Shown: piece by piece, positions 38,672 to 50,099 of the stretch
Numbering within the stretch: position 1 is the stretch's first letter
Layout: each line of letters begins with the position of its first letter
NCBI GenBank assembly: GCA_035236585.1
Contig: CP141137.1
Coordinates: 10,742,327 to 10,806,326, forward strand
DNA length: 64,000 bases
Origin: Warburgia ugandensis
Lineage: Eukaryota > Streptophyta > Magnoliopsida > Canellales > Canellaceae
Reading direction: 5' to 3'
The notes under the pieces: generated by a model
What the model was told of the DNA's origin: nothing
Seen by the model: only the letters and a program-made list of their open reading frames with translations
Databases searched by the model: none
Position numbers and translations under genes: made by a program

Positions 38672-41546
38672 TGTAACACCTTGGGTTTTTATACACAATA
38701 AAAAAATAATTTACAAAAATAGTCGGAATCCCTGTTTTAAAAACTTTGATTTTTAAAGTGACCAAAAATAAAAAATTAAATAAAAGCATTTCTTTCAAAG
38801 TCCGAGGAGTTATACAACCACAAGGGAGACTCAGTCTCCACACCTATCCACAACCAAATGTGGTTTTCAATAAAATATACTCCAACAATGGATAAGAAAA
38901 TATAGTCACTACCAAATACCCATGGTCCCTCCATACAACCATTACATCCGACATAAATCCACATTCTAACATCCAGGTCACATTACATTTTTAATTAAAG
39001 TACAGCCCATACTCAAAACCCAAAGTGAGGCCTTGAGCAAACCTGGTCATCTCTGAACATCGTCCGTACTTCGCTAGAAGCTGCCATCACTTTTACCTGC
39101 TTTGTCAGCACATCAACCTGTTATCACTCTCTATGCCTGAGGCATTGCAAATAAAGTAATGCCTCAGCAAGCTATGCTTGTGTAGGTGATTATACTCAAA
39201 TAAAGTTTAACAAAATTTACAATATGATTCCATGAAGGAAACATACCTAAGACATGTCAAATAACCGAACGCTCAAAATTACAAACTTTCACAAAACAGG
39301 TATCGAGTTAAATTAGGATGGCATGCAAGGCATGATCAAAATACAAAGGTACGTACACCAAAACAATACGAGTCTATATCCATAAGATAGTATGCATGCG
39401 ATCGTGATAAACAAGACACTGTATCAAAACAATGCCAAAAATGTCTCAAGATACTCAATCACCGGTGATGTGTACTCATATTAACTTTGGGTCTCTCTCG
39501 TGCAGCCCGCATCAGCCCTCGGAGTCTCTCATGGCCTAGGCTCAGCTTGCCCCGGTTCACCCCACATATAAAGCCATATGAACATGCAAAATAACTATAT
39601 GGGTTACTATGCTGCAGTGGCAACCCCATCAGGATTTGAACCATTGCCGCTCCCCGTCGACACCCAAACGGGAGACTTTCTCCTTTCCCATGGAAAGGAA
39701 CAAACCCATAGGGGGGACTACCCATGATACCACCACTTACGTACCTGGCCCTGTATCACTCAAGGGCAGTGTCTAATCATCATCTTCACAAAGTCAGAGG
39801 GCGGGTGGCCAACCCTACAACCCTCCTAGCATAGTACCCACTGGGTGGAAACACCCGTCATAAATCATCGACAAGATATAAATCATATAAATCATGTAAA
39901 GGGGCTATAAATAACCCCAATAAATACGATCAAAGCCCATGTCAAGATAGTGCATCACATGTAAACATAGTTATTAACAAATTGAAATGTCATGCTACAA
40001 CACGAAAATAGAGATCTATTTATGTGCCATGAGAAGACACAAAACACATGCCTCAAAAACTTTAAAAATCCACTCATGGTTACTGAAATCATAAAGTAAT
40101 TGAATGAAATCACCTACCTCGTGTGGCGAGTTCATCCATTGTCCACTAGTTGATCGACCCTGTACATTTCAATCTATACAAGACATAAAAATTCTTTTCT
40201 TAATACCTTCACTTTCATATAGTTATGATTTAACTATCTGGTCTTATGTCTTTATATCAAGGGTTGGATTTATGTGACCCTCTAAATTTAGTGTTTTCCA
40301 CAAGATGACAATGACTAATCAACTATTTATAAATGTTCCATATATTAAGATTGGCTAAAGATGGTCTAATCCATATCTTTTAGGTAATCCGATGGTCCAC
40401 ATTTACTAAGAGTGGTCAGATCCACCCTTTTCAAGTGATTTGACTGTACATATCTACTAAGAGTGGTCATATTTACCTTTTTCAGGCAATCTGATGGTTA
40501 AGATCTACTCTAATTGGTCATATCTAGCTAATTTAAGAATGCACAGTGGTTGGATAGACCACTGCTAGTTTTGGATTGACAATCAAAACTCATCAGTGGG
40601 GTCCGATCATCTATCCAACATCAACCAGTCACTGCTTAAATAGTGACTAATTGAACAACTGAGGTTTCTTGATAGTTTTCATCCAAATTACAATAATCTA
40701 ATCACCTCCTAGCTAATTTAGGGTTGTAGGAATCATCCGTAGTGTCTAATTATTCATCCGACGTTTAGAAGTTACTGTGTGAACAATAAACGATTGGACA
40801 GTCCAGATCGTCCAATCTATTTTCTAGCATAGATGGCGAATTCCATCAAATATGACTTATCTCAAGCATTGATCTACCCATTACTAAGCATGTATTAACA
40901 ATTTGATGGTTGGATCGTCTTTAAATTTAGATCTAAGATCAAAACTCATTAATTTATCAAAATCTCAACAAATCAAGATCAGGGTTTTGTAGATCTTACC
41001 TAAAGAATGCGTAACCATGCTTTTCCCCTTCCTAGGCGTGCTAGATTGGCTCCGATATACTGTAAAACAATCCATCCCTAGCCGCATGCACTGTTCATGG
41101 CTCAATTCGCATTTATTTCTTCTCCGATCATAGCAAATCCAAAGGGGTTTTGCTCGCAACTTCATGCTAAAGAGAATGAACGGCTTGGAGCATCAATCCA
41201 GGCCGCCATTTTCTCCAACAACCTCTGCAACTTTGAAAAAATAGAAACCCTACGTTTCTACTCCTCCTCCATCATGGCTGGGCTCTATTCTTCGACGCAG
41301 AATCTCTCCCTCTCTTCTCTCCTCTTCTCCTTTCCTTTCCTTTCCTTTCTCTTCCCTCTTCTTCTCCTTCTTCCCCCTTTCTTTTCTTCCCATCGGGTTC
41401 CCCCTTTTCATCGAGTTTGGGAAACAGACTTACATATGTTTCTCAGTTACGTTTAAGTGAGGGGGTGCCGTTATCAAATCGGGCCCCCCTTTTAGTTAGT
41501 TTAATTGATTTTTCCTTTATTTATTTTAAGAATAGAGGATGTTACA
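38672..41546 (+). mobile_element. 2.9-kb solo LTR, Ty3/gypsy-like
   Basis: Begins TGTAACACCTTGGG and ends GAGGATGTTACA, so the ends are inverted TGTAAC/GTTACA. It is flanked by a perfect 5-bp duplication GTCTA (38667-38671 and 41547-41551). There is no second LTR, primer-binding site or coding domain, so this is what LTR-LTR recombination leaves. The 2875-bp length and TGTAAC start resemble Del/Tekay-type gypsy LTRs (inference). A pyrimidine-rich leader lies near 41280-41400. Confidence 0.9.
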
Positions 41547-41551
41547 GTCTA

Positions 41552-42232
41552 TCATGCAAAATTGTGGCTACTATATGAAGTGACTGCAATGAAATCATTA
41601 CTCCAAAGTAATTGTAGATTTGTTGTGCAATTGTATTCAACATTGTTAATTCAATGTTAGATAGTATTTACTCATAAAAGAATAGTTTTCTTATTATTGG
41701 CCAACCAGTGGCATGGGACATTGATTTAAGAAATTAACTTGATGCGTCCATTAGTTATGGGGCTTTTGGCATATTGGCTAAGTTCTTATCATTTGGTATC
41801 AGAGCATCTACTAGGTTTGTGTACATATGCATCTAAGTTAAATTGATTGCATTAGCTTGAAACCTGAGTAGTTGTGGAACCACTACCACCTAGGTTGGTT
41901 GAAAGAGTTGTTAAGGTAGTAGGGTAATTTTCATATGGGTTATTTATATGACATGATATATGGCTAGAAATAAGACACATCATTGGTCTTAGGAAGTTAT
42001 AGCAGTTTATTTTGGTTAGTTGCTTTGGGTAGTTACCAAATGGGGAATGTCAATGTATTTATATCCAACCAATGATGAATGAGACTATATCAAGGTCCTA
42101 TCCCAATTTCAACATGTCTTTAGAGGTCAAGTTCTACTTTGATTGAGCTAAGTCTCATGCAATTTTACTCTTTTTCAAATATAACTTATTGTGGTCATGG
42201 TGTTTGTTAGGAAGAGGTCTGGGATAACACTA
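41552..42232 (+). other. Retroelement-derived DNA with a primer-binding-site motif
   Basis: TGGTATCAGAGC, complementary to the 3' end of initiator methionine tRNA, lies at 41794-41805, preceded by TTCTTATCATT. A matching LTR was not identified. The segment was once contiguous with 48273 onward, before insertion of the element at 42233-48267. Confidence 0.5.
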
Positions 42233-42696
42233 TGGTATGAGCCAAAATAGAAAAAGAGAAAATAAAAGGAAAAGAGAAAGAGAGAATCGCTTTGAGGGAT
42301 TGGACATTTTATTTCAGGTTCACTTTGAGAAGAAGCCAATCTCCTAAATCACAATGGAGCCAAATAACTCTTTTCTCATTAATTTCTCCTTATGATGCTT
42401 ATATCCTTATATAAAAAAATTTAATGACAAATCTTAAGCACAAAAAAATAAAAATTTAATTTCAAAAAATCTATTGTCCAGTAGAAGGCTAAAACAACTA
42501 ATAAGAAACCATGCTAATACTAATTAATAACTTGAATGCAAAGACTTGGACTCTTATTTAACAACCTTTTCTAATAATATCATATAGATTAATAAATCCC
42601 TAGTTAGTTTCTATCATTCCACCCCCTTGAAATGAACTCATCCTCAAGGTTCAGACCCATCAGTGGCTCTCTTTTGAGTTAATTATGTGTTGCTTG

Positions 42697-45600
42697 TGTA
42701 ATGACCCTGAATTTTTGTAACTTATTAAGGCAAATTAATAAAGTTTGAATTTTTAGAAATTCTGGGCTGGAATATTAGGTTATTGAAAATTTTCTTTTTA
42801 TGAAAATTATATCATGAATTAAAATATATAAATTAAGAATGTACTTGGAAAACTGATCGAAACAACATTAAGTACGTTCAATTCTGAGTTAAAATGAAAA
42901 TTTCTTATTTTTCTCCATTTAGGGGCAAAATGGTAATTTTACCCATATTCCATATCCAAGAAATAAGACCTCAATATTCAGGAAGTACTTAGAAATACGA
43001 TTCCAACGCCACTAAGTAGGCTCGATTCCGAGTTCGGACAAATAATGCCTATTTTTCTCCAATTTTAGAGTTATAAGGGCAAAAACGTATTTTTACATAA
43101 AAGTGGGGCCCACAAAGTGGGGCAACGTTCTAGAAGCAACAATAATTGCTCAGTGCATTATTGCTGGTAGTGGAGAATGTAGTGGAGATTGTAGTGGAGA
43201 ATGGAGAATGCACTTGTAATAAAAAATTCTAAAGTAATAAAATATCTTATTAATAGAAATGATAAAAAATTCAAATTTGGCTATAAATATGACCCAAAAA
43301 TTTCCACAAATTTTCACAACCTTAACCACAAAATTTCCAAATCTTCCTTGGTGTTTCAGCCCCAAATTCTCATTCATCCCTCCCCAATCTCTATTTTTCT
43401 TATTTCTCTCTCCTCTTTCTAAGTGGAACAAGAGACCTAAATTCAATTAGGCACTCCGTTCCAAGAAAAATCTGATCAATTCCACCGTCCATAACCTCCT
43501 CTACCACAGTATATACAAAAGCCCCAAATCAATTTCAAGATCCAACGGTTCCAACAACAAAAAACCACAAAAAGGTAGACAATCGGGCTATATTATCATC
43601 AACCGATAATTCTCTCAAATTGAGCATCAAATATATGTTTTTTCTCCAATCAGGTAGGTGGAACTACTTCCCATTCATATTTATTATGTTTTAGTATAAT
43701 TTTTATTTTTCTGTAATTTAATTTGAATGAAAAATGGTAAAAATAAAGTAAATACCAGCCCCTTCAATTTATGGTGATAGAGAGCTCAGATGGAAATTCT
43801 GAGTTTTCCAATCAATCCAGAAGGGTCAAAAACCCCTAGGGTACAATTTTCAAGAAAATCTAACAAGGTTTGGACCCTCAATTGAGAGAGATTAATTCTG
43901 GTGGGCCCAGATCAAATCTGGACCCTAGGAACGATTGAAAACTTCAATTTAAGATTGTGGAGTCATATGAACTCCAAATTGAGATCAGAAAGAAGCTATG
44001 GAAAGCTTGTAATGTCTAGTTTCTAATGAAGTCATAATATTTCTAAAAATTATATCTGTATTTTTCTGTATTTTTTAAATAAGTGTGTCCAATTTCTAAG
44101 ATCTTCAAGATCTGAGGTGATCAGATCTTGGAAATTTATTTTAGTGATGATATAATAATGTAATAAAAGAATATCTATGGTTAATTTGTACAGATCTTGG
44201 ATAAAATAGGGGATCTACCCTTTATGGTAGAAAAACCCTAAAATAAAAAATAAAAAAAAATACAAAGGGACCCACTTGATCAATGAGATCAAGTATGATC
44301 AGATCCTTGGGATGGATTAAAGGGATGATATTATGATGGAATCAGTTAGATCATGGATGAAATGTGACAAAATCAAGTGGATAAGATTTTTGGATCTTAA
44401 TGGATTAAAAGCCCTAAAGGTAATTAAAACCCTTAATCTAAAGGAAAACACCTAAGATCTAATGGTTGGATCATATTTAAAGGTTTATAATAATCTTAAT
44501 AAAATTAGTTTAAATTGTCTTTTATTGGATATAGAAGTGTAAATGTGATTTATGTTCTAAGTTAGAAAGCATGATAGTGTAATCTTTAAATTTTAGTATG
44601 ATATGCCCTAAATGAGTAATTTGTTAGTAGATTTGATTATCTTAGGATCATGTTAGTGTAAATTAGGATTTAAACATGATTTCATTATGATAGAAGATGT
44701 GTTTCATAACTTAAGATCATGTTAGTTTTATTTCACTATCTTAAGTTACATTCATAGGAAGAATGTTAGTATATAGTTGTTAAACTTATATTTGATTTAT
44801 GCTTTCAAGTTGATGAATTACTTATTGTCAAAATTTATTCAATTGTTAAGTAATTGTTAAGATATAAGGAGCATAAATCACCAAAAATGTAAACTAATGA
44901 AATATAGAAATTCATGGACAACTAAGATGAATGAATGATTTTGACTTAGTAAGGGCTATAGTTAGTAGGACAATATAAGGAATGATTTATCATTTCCTTG
45001 GCCCAAAATAGGAAAATAATGAACATCCATGGATGACATTGTGCATATCCATGGAAATTAATTAAAATCAATTAGAGAAGGGACTTAAGGTAAAGAGCTC
45101 ATAGGAACCTTGTCAAAGGTTGAGCTAGTACCACTCAGGTGGACTCTGAACATTGTGGTTATAGGGGGTATACAAGAGCCAAGTGCTTTTCCCTCACCTC
45201 CCATTGACGTAAGAGAGGTCTATGCGCCTCCTTACATGAGGGTTGTATTAACCACTTTTTGAGCGGAGACTTTAAGCGGTAAATTACCGGTCATTCGAAA
45301 TAAGGAGGAGTTGTCTAGTGATAGGAAGAAATAAATTATCTTCAACCAAGTAAGACACTTGGTTGAATAATAATAAGAACATAAAAAAGATAGCAAATTA
45401 TCTAACCCTAATAAAAATAGTAAGTGAGATAAGGATGATCAAACAAGATGAGATCTTGTATGATCAAAAACAATAAGGAAAAAGAAACATCAATGTATAT
45501 TAGATTGTTATGTATGATATAGATAGTATTTGTATAGATGATATTAAACCCTTGGATATATGATATTCAAGGAAGAAAGAGTGAGATTATCCTACATAAG

Positions 45601-47112
45601 GATGATCAAAAGACCATGTAGTATGTACCCTTGATTAGAAAAGTGACATTATACATATGATTTGTGGATATATGTTGATCGAGATTATAATGATTTCGAG
45701 GAGTAAGAATACCTTATTGAGGTAGGTGGATTATTAAGAATGCCTTTACATGAAGATACATGTCTAATACATGATCTTATGTTTTGAAGTATTGACATGT
45801 ATGATACCAATATATTAAGGTAAATACCTCAAATTGAAAGGAAAATAAGTATTAAATAAGTTGAGAATTGAGAACAACCCTAAGTGAATAGGAAAGTAGA
45901 AAATATTCCAGCCCTAGTTAAGCAGACGGATAATTACGATATGTATAAGTATTATTTTACATACAAGCTTGGAGGCTTGTGGTTTTGTTTTAAACGGGCA
46001 TAAGCACTCGGGGATCTTATGCTAAGAGAGTTAAGAGGGTTTGGCCACCCACTCTACGAAACTTGATGATGTTGAATACCAAGCTAAGAAAATTTAAAAG
46101 TCGGAGTGGGGCAATTATGGGAAGGCCACCTTTGTGACGGCCATATGGTCCTCCCCATAAGGACATGGATATTGTAATTTCCATGAGAATGGTATAAGTG
46201 GATTATTGAGCAGGTTATCCGGGCGCGCTGTGCGGATCGAGGCTACCAAGCATAGTAGTCCTTGATTATTTTGCATTATGATGCATATGAAATTGGCATA
46301 GTGAAATGCCTTAAAGGATGGCATGATGAAATGCAGGGTAATTGTATATTACCAATATTTTTTCCCCGGGAAGGGAAAAACCCGAGTATAATGCTTGGCT
46401 GAAATACAAATCTCCTATAATGAAAGGAGTTGATCGGTTTGTATGGAAATGATTATTATTTTTACAATTTTAACGATTTGTTCTTATATACTATGTATGT
46501 ATAAAGGTGAACACAAATGATAAGGAAATGAGATGTTTATATAAATAATAGTGGTCTGTGAATGTGTTTATGATAGAATGAATTATGGGATAGTTGAATA
46601 TTGAGATTTTCTTGTCAATAACTTACATTCTTATCCCCTACCAAGCATAGCTTCTTTGAGATATTGTAAATGTTCAAATGTTTACAATATCTCGAATCTG
46701 AAGAAGGAGACTTAGGAGCTCAAGACTTGAAGAACTAGTGAAGAATAAGTAAAAGAGTATATTCCTTGAAACATTGTATAGAGAGCATGTATTGTATTTA
46801 GAACTTTGTAATTTGACATGTGTATTTGGACAAGTATTGTAAGGATACAATGGGTTGTGTCTTGTGAACCCCTTTGGATGGATCCTGGAAGTTTAATAAA
46901 ATCATATTCCTTCAATGGAATTTTATTTTGTACACAAATTGTACTTATGTTATGTATGAAGTGGTGACTTGGGTTTTCAAAACAAGTTTTAAAATAAAAG
47001 AATTTCCGCTGTTTTGTTTTGCCAAAAAAAAAAAAAAAAAATTTACTAAGGGGACGCCCTTGCCTTTGAAAAATATATTATAAAATGTGTTTCAAAAACC
47101 CGGGTCGTCATA
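42697..47112 (+). mobile_element. 4.4-kb solo LTR nested in the element at 42233-48267
   Basis: Begins TGTAATGACCCTGAATTTTT and ends AACCCGGGTCGTCATA; the ends are imperfect inverted repeats (TGTAATGACCC versus GGGTCGTCATA, the usual terminal CA changed to TA). A perfect 5-bp duplication GCTTG lies at 42692-42696 and 47113-47117. No coding domain or second LTR. The layout (AT-rich promoter region, a CCGCTGTTTTGTTTTGCC stretch near the 3' end) fits Del/Tekay-type gypsy LTRs, at the long end of their range. Confidence 0.87.
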
Positions 47113-47117
47113 GCTTG

Positions 47118-47893
47118 GATCCCATATGGTGATTTTGAAGGAATTGTAGAAAATGAGACTTTCTTTGCAACCAATATTTTCAAGAGTCTTCTCGAAAGAT
47201 AGATCCATAGTCAAAGCTAAGGCATTAGATTATAAAATATTTCAATAAATAGTGGCTATCTAGCATTTGAACCTTTCTTGGAGTAGAATATGTGGAATCC
47301 CCGTGAAAAATGTCAAATTCTGTAGGAGACACATCTCCTTCTATTAATTGCTCTAAGATTGGTGTTAGTGATGACTTCTCTTGTATTAATTGCTCTGAGG
47401 TCACTATTAATAATGGTCCTATATTCGCTTCGCCTCATGCTTCTATAGATTTTGAAAATTCATTCAATATCACTATCCTTGAGTTAAGTGTTTCTAATAG
47501 AACTGTAAGTTCCCTTTTCATAGACTCAATAACCACTTTTATTTTTGTGAGCAAATCATTATATGTTGAACCCATGATTGACTTTGATGTCGTAGATCTG
47601 AATGAAATCTTTCAAATGATACCAAGATTGTAGGGATCCCAAATTGCCTTACTAAGATACAATTATTTGAAGATTACTGCAAGGAAAGTTGTAAAACCAC
47701 CAGAAGAAATTGGAAACTTCACAAAAAGAAATAAAAATGAAAAGTCATCGAAAGGACTAGAAACCATTGAAAAACTCTAAAATATTACCCAAAAATAGCC
47801 CTTAATTGGGAAACCCCCAAAATAAGTGGAAAGGCCAATAGAAATCACTAAAAATCACTGCAAGTTGGTCAAAAACCTTCTTGGATCAGATGT
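47118..47893 (-). other. Interior of the small LTR element
   Basis: One open frame of 107 codons (47310-47633, plus strand) is opposite to the element and Ser/Ile-rich; no gag motif or zinc knuckle is visible on either strand. Treated as non-coding or decayed gag. Confidence 0.4.
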
Positions 47894-48295
47894 TGTGATA
47901 CCAAAATTAATATGAACAAAAACATAAAAGGAAACAAAAAGAAAAGAGAAAGAAGATGATTATTTCAAGGGAATCGGACCTCCTATTTCAGGTTTACTTA
48001 GAGAAGAACCCAAATATCATAACTCACAATGGATCCAAATTAACTCTTTTCTCATTAATTTCTCTTTGTGATGTACATCCTTAAATAGCACTTTTAATTA
48101 CAAATCTTAAGCATAAAAAAAAAATAAAATCTAATTTCCTAAACTATTGTCCAATAAGAAGATCATCCTACTAAGTAATAACTTGAATAGAAAGACTTGG
48201 ACTCCTATGCAACAACTTCTCCTAATAATACCATCTAAATAAATAAATCTCTAACTAGTTCTTATCACACTATGAAAGATTAATAACCCACATAG

Positions 48296-48525
48296 TGGTA
48301 TCAGAGCTGCGCCCTAATTATAATTGAAAATTTGAATTCATGAATCCTATAGAAGGGCTAGCAAGTCTCAAGGAAGCTTCACATCATCAAGAACAAACCT
48401 TGGAGGAGATCCCACGACAACTCTCACTTATGGGAACTAGATTCATTGAGTTGTCTAACTCCTTGAGTATTGAAGCTAGAAATGTTAGTCTCTTGAAATG
48501 TACAACAAAGCCAATACATGAATGA
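48296..48525 (+). mobile_element. Primer-binding site and gag-like start of a truncated LTR element
   Basis: TGGTATCAGAGC at 48296-48307 is followed 33 bases later by an ATG frame of 61 codons (48340-48525, MNPIEGLASLKEASHHQEQT...), similar in style to the N-terminus of gypsy gag. The rest of the element is missing. Confidence 0.45.
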
Positions 48526-48607
48526 AGCATATTGTTCACGCTCAAAGAAGTGAGATCCATTCAAACCCAAACCATTAAACTTGATTTTCCTTGTTGAAGT
48601 AGAAGGA

Positions 48608-48749
<142 letters not shown>

Positions 48750-49078
48750 ACATGTGGACAGATGGTGGCATGAAGAACCTCTTCCATGGTACCTACTAAG
48801 ACATAGGTTTGGGGTGCTCATGTATTCTGTGGTCAAGATCTAGAAAGAAAAAAAAGAAATAATGGAAAATTTATACACGTGTCTTTAACCTCCTCTAATA
48901 AATAAGAGCGAAAATTCTCATATAATACATTATAAATTATCTTGAAAGACCTCACAAAAATGATATTAGCTTACATTTGTGACTTTTTGTTGTTAGAATA
49001 TTTTTTCTTTGCAATAAAGCTCATACTTCATTTTTCAGCCGTTCATTTTTAATAACCTTTCTTCCTATGGTTTTGCAG

Positions 49079-49117
49079 GTCATAGCAATAACCAAAGCAC
49101 AAAGAAGATCATTATAG
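49079..49117 (+). CDS. Likely 39-nt exon of the receptor kinase at 55381
   Basis: Flanked by TTTTGCAG and GTACAAAC splice signals, phase 1 at both ends. It encodes (G)HSNNQSTKKIIIG. Joined to the next exon it gives KKIIIGSTVGAGSLLL, a natural lead into the transmembrane segment; genes of this family commonly have a very short exon here. The exon is short, so chance remains possible. No ectodomain exon was found upstream. Confidence 0.5.
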   Translation, partial: VIAITKAQRRSL

Positions 49118-49490
49118 GTACAAACCCTACAAATCTTAGTTTCTTACATGAGCTAACATGTTTCTATATATATATAGACACACACATACATTTATAACAT
49201 GTTTTTTGAAGAATGCATAAGCTCTAAAAAATCAAGTGGAACCCAATTGTTTGATTATTTAAAAGACGAGTTTTGTAATAGATGGATCAAACACCATAAA
49301 GCCATTATATTGGGTGACACTAGGTTCTTAGTTGGGGAGGTTATTCTTACTTTTTTACAAGAGAAAAATTACAAAGCAAATAACTCATGTGGAGGCTATT
49401 TGATGGCTGTAAAACCTTAACCCTTCTATTTCTTACCACATATACTAAGAGTAACTAGTTATGGCCATGTGCTCATGCACATTTATGTGT

Positions 49491-49599
<109 letters not shown>

Positions 49600-49904
49600 C
49601 TAAGAAATGAGTGTAGGAGAGAACATCAAGAAGATGATGGTACACTTCACAATTTCTACCTTTTTATTTTTCACCAAAAAAGTGCTCTTTAACTTTCTCT
49701 ATTTTTTAGTACTTAGATTTTTTTTTCCCTTTTACTTTAGGCATTACCCTTTTTTTTTTGGATGTCTCTTTAAACACTACCTCTGAGGATAAATTTTTTT
49801 TTCCTTCTTTCTTGCTTTAAGAATTATTTTGTTTATATACAATGGTAATCCAAAGACTTAAGAAGGCTATATGGTGAGGGCACCTAAAATACAAGAGAGA
49901 CCTA

Positions 49905-50095
49905 CATTGTGAGTCTAAACATTTCTTTTTCTTTTTAAAGTCTAACATATAGACCCATGCACAACCTTGAATCCTTGTCACCCAAGTGAGAGACTCCTTA
50001 CACCATGGCCTTAGAAGGCTTTGGTGAAAACCATTTACAATGTTGGCCATGACATAGATGTGCAATTCCCCAAAATCCAATCCAAACATTAACTT
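49905..50095 (-). mobile_element. SINE-like retroposon (family 2, copy 3)
   Basis: On the minus strand: CCAAAGCCTTCTAAGGCCAT, GGAGTCTCTCACTTGGGTGA, GGATTCAAGG, then an A/G-rich tail. Same block order as 1021-1150. No target duplication established. Confidence 0.5.
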
Positions 50096-50099
50096 ACTA

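Larger units (their letters stand above)
42233..48267 (-). mobile_element. Small non-autonomous LTR element, interrupted by a nested solo LTR
   Basis: The left LTR at 42233-42616 (384 bp) and right LTR at about 47894-48267 align over most of their length (shared AACTCTTTTCTCATTAATTT, AAAGACTTGGACTC). Both end TATCA. A perfect 5-bp duplication CACTA flanks the pair (42228-42232, 48268-48272). A minus-strand purine tract (AAGGGGGTGG) abuts the left LTR, so the element reads on the minus strand. Without the nested insert it is about 1.6 kb, with about 0.85 kb of interior holding no recognisable pol domain. The exact inner border of the right LTR and its primer-binding site are uncertain. Confidence 0.85.
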
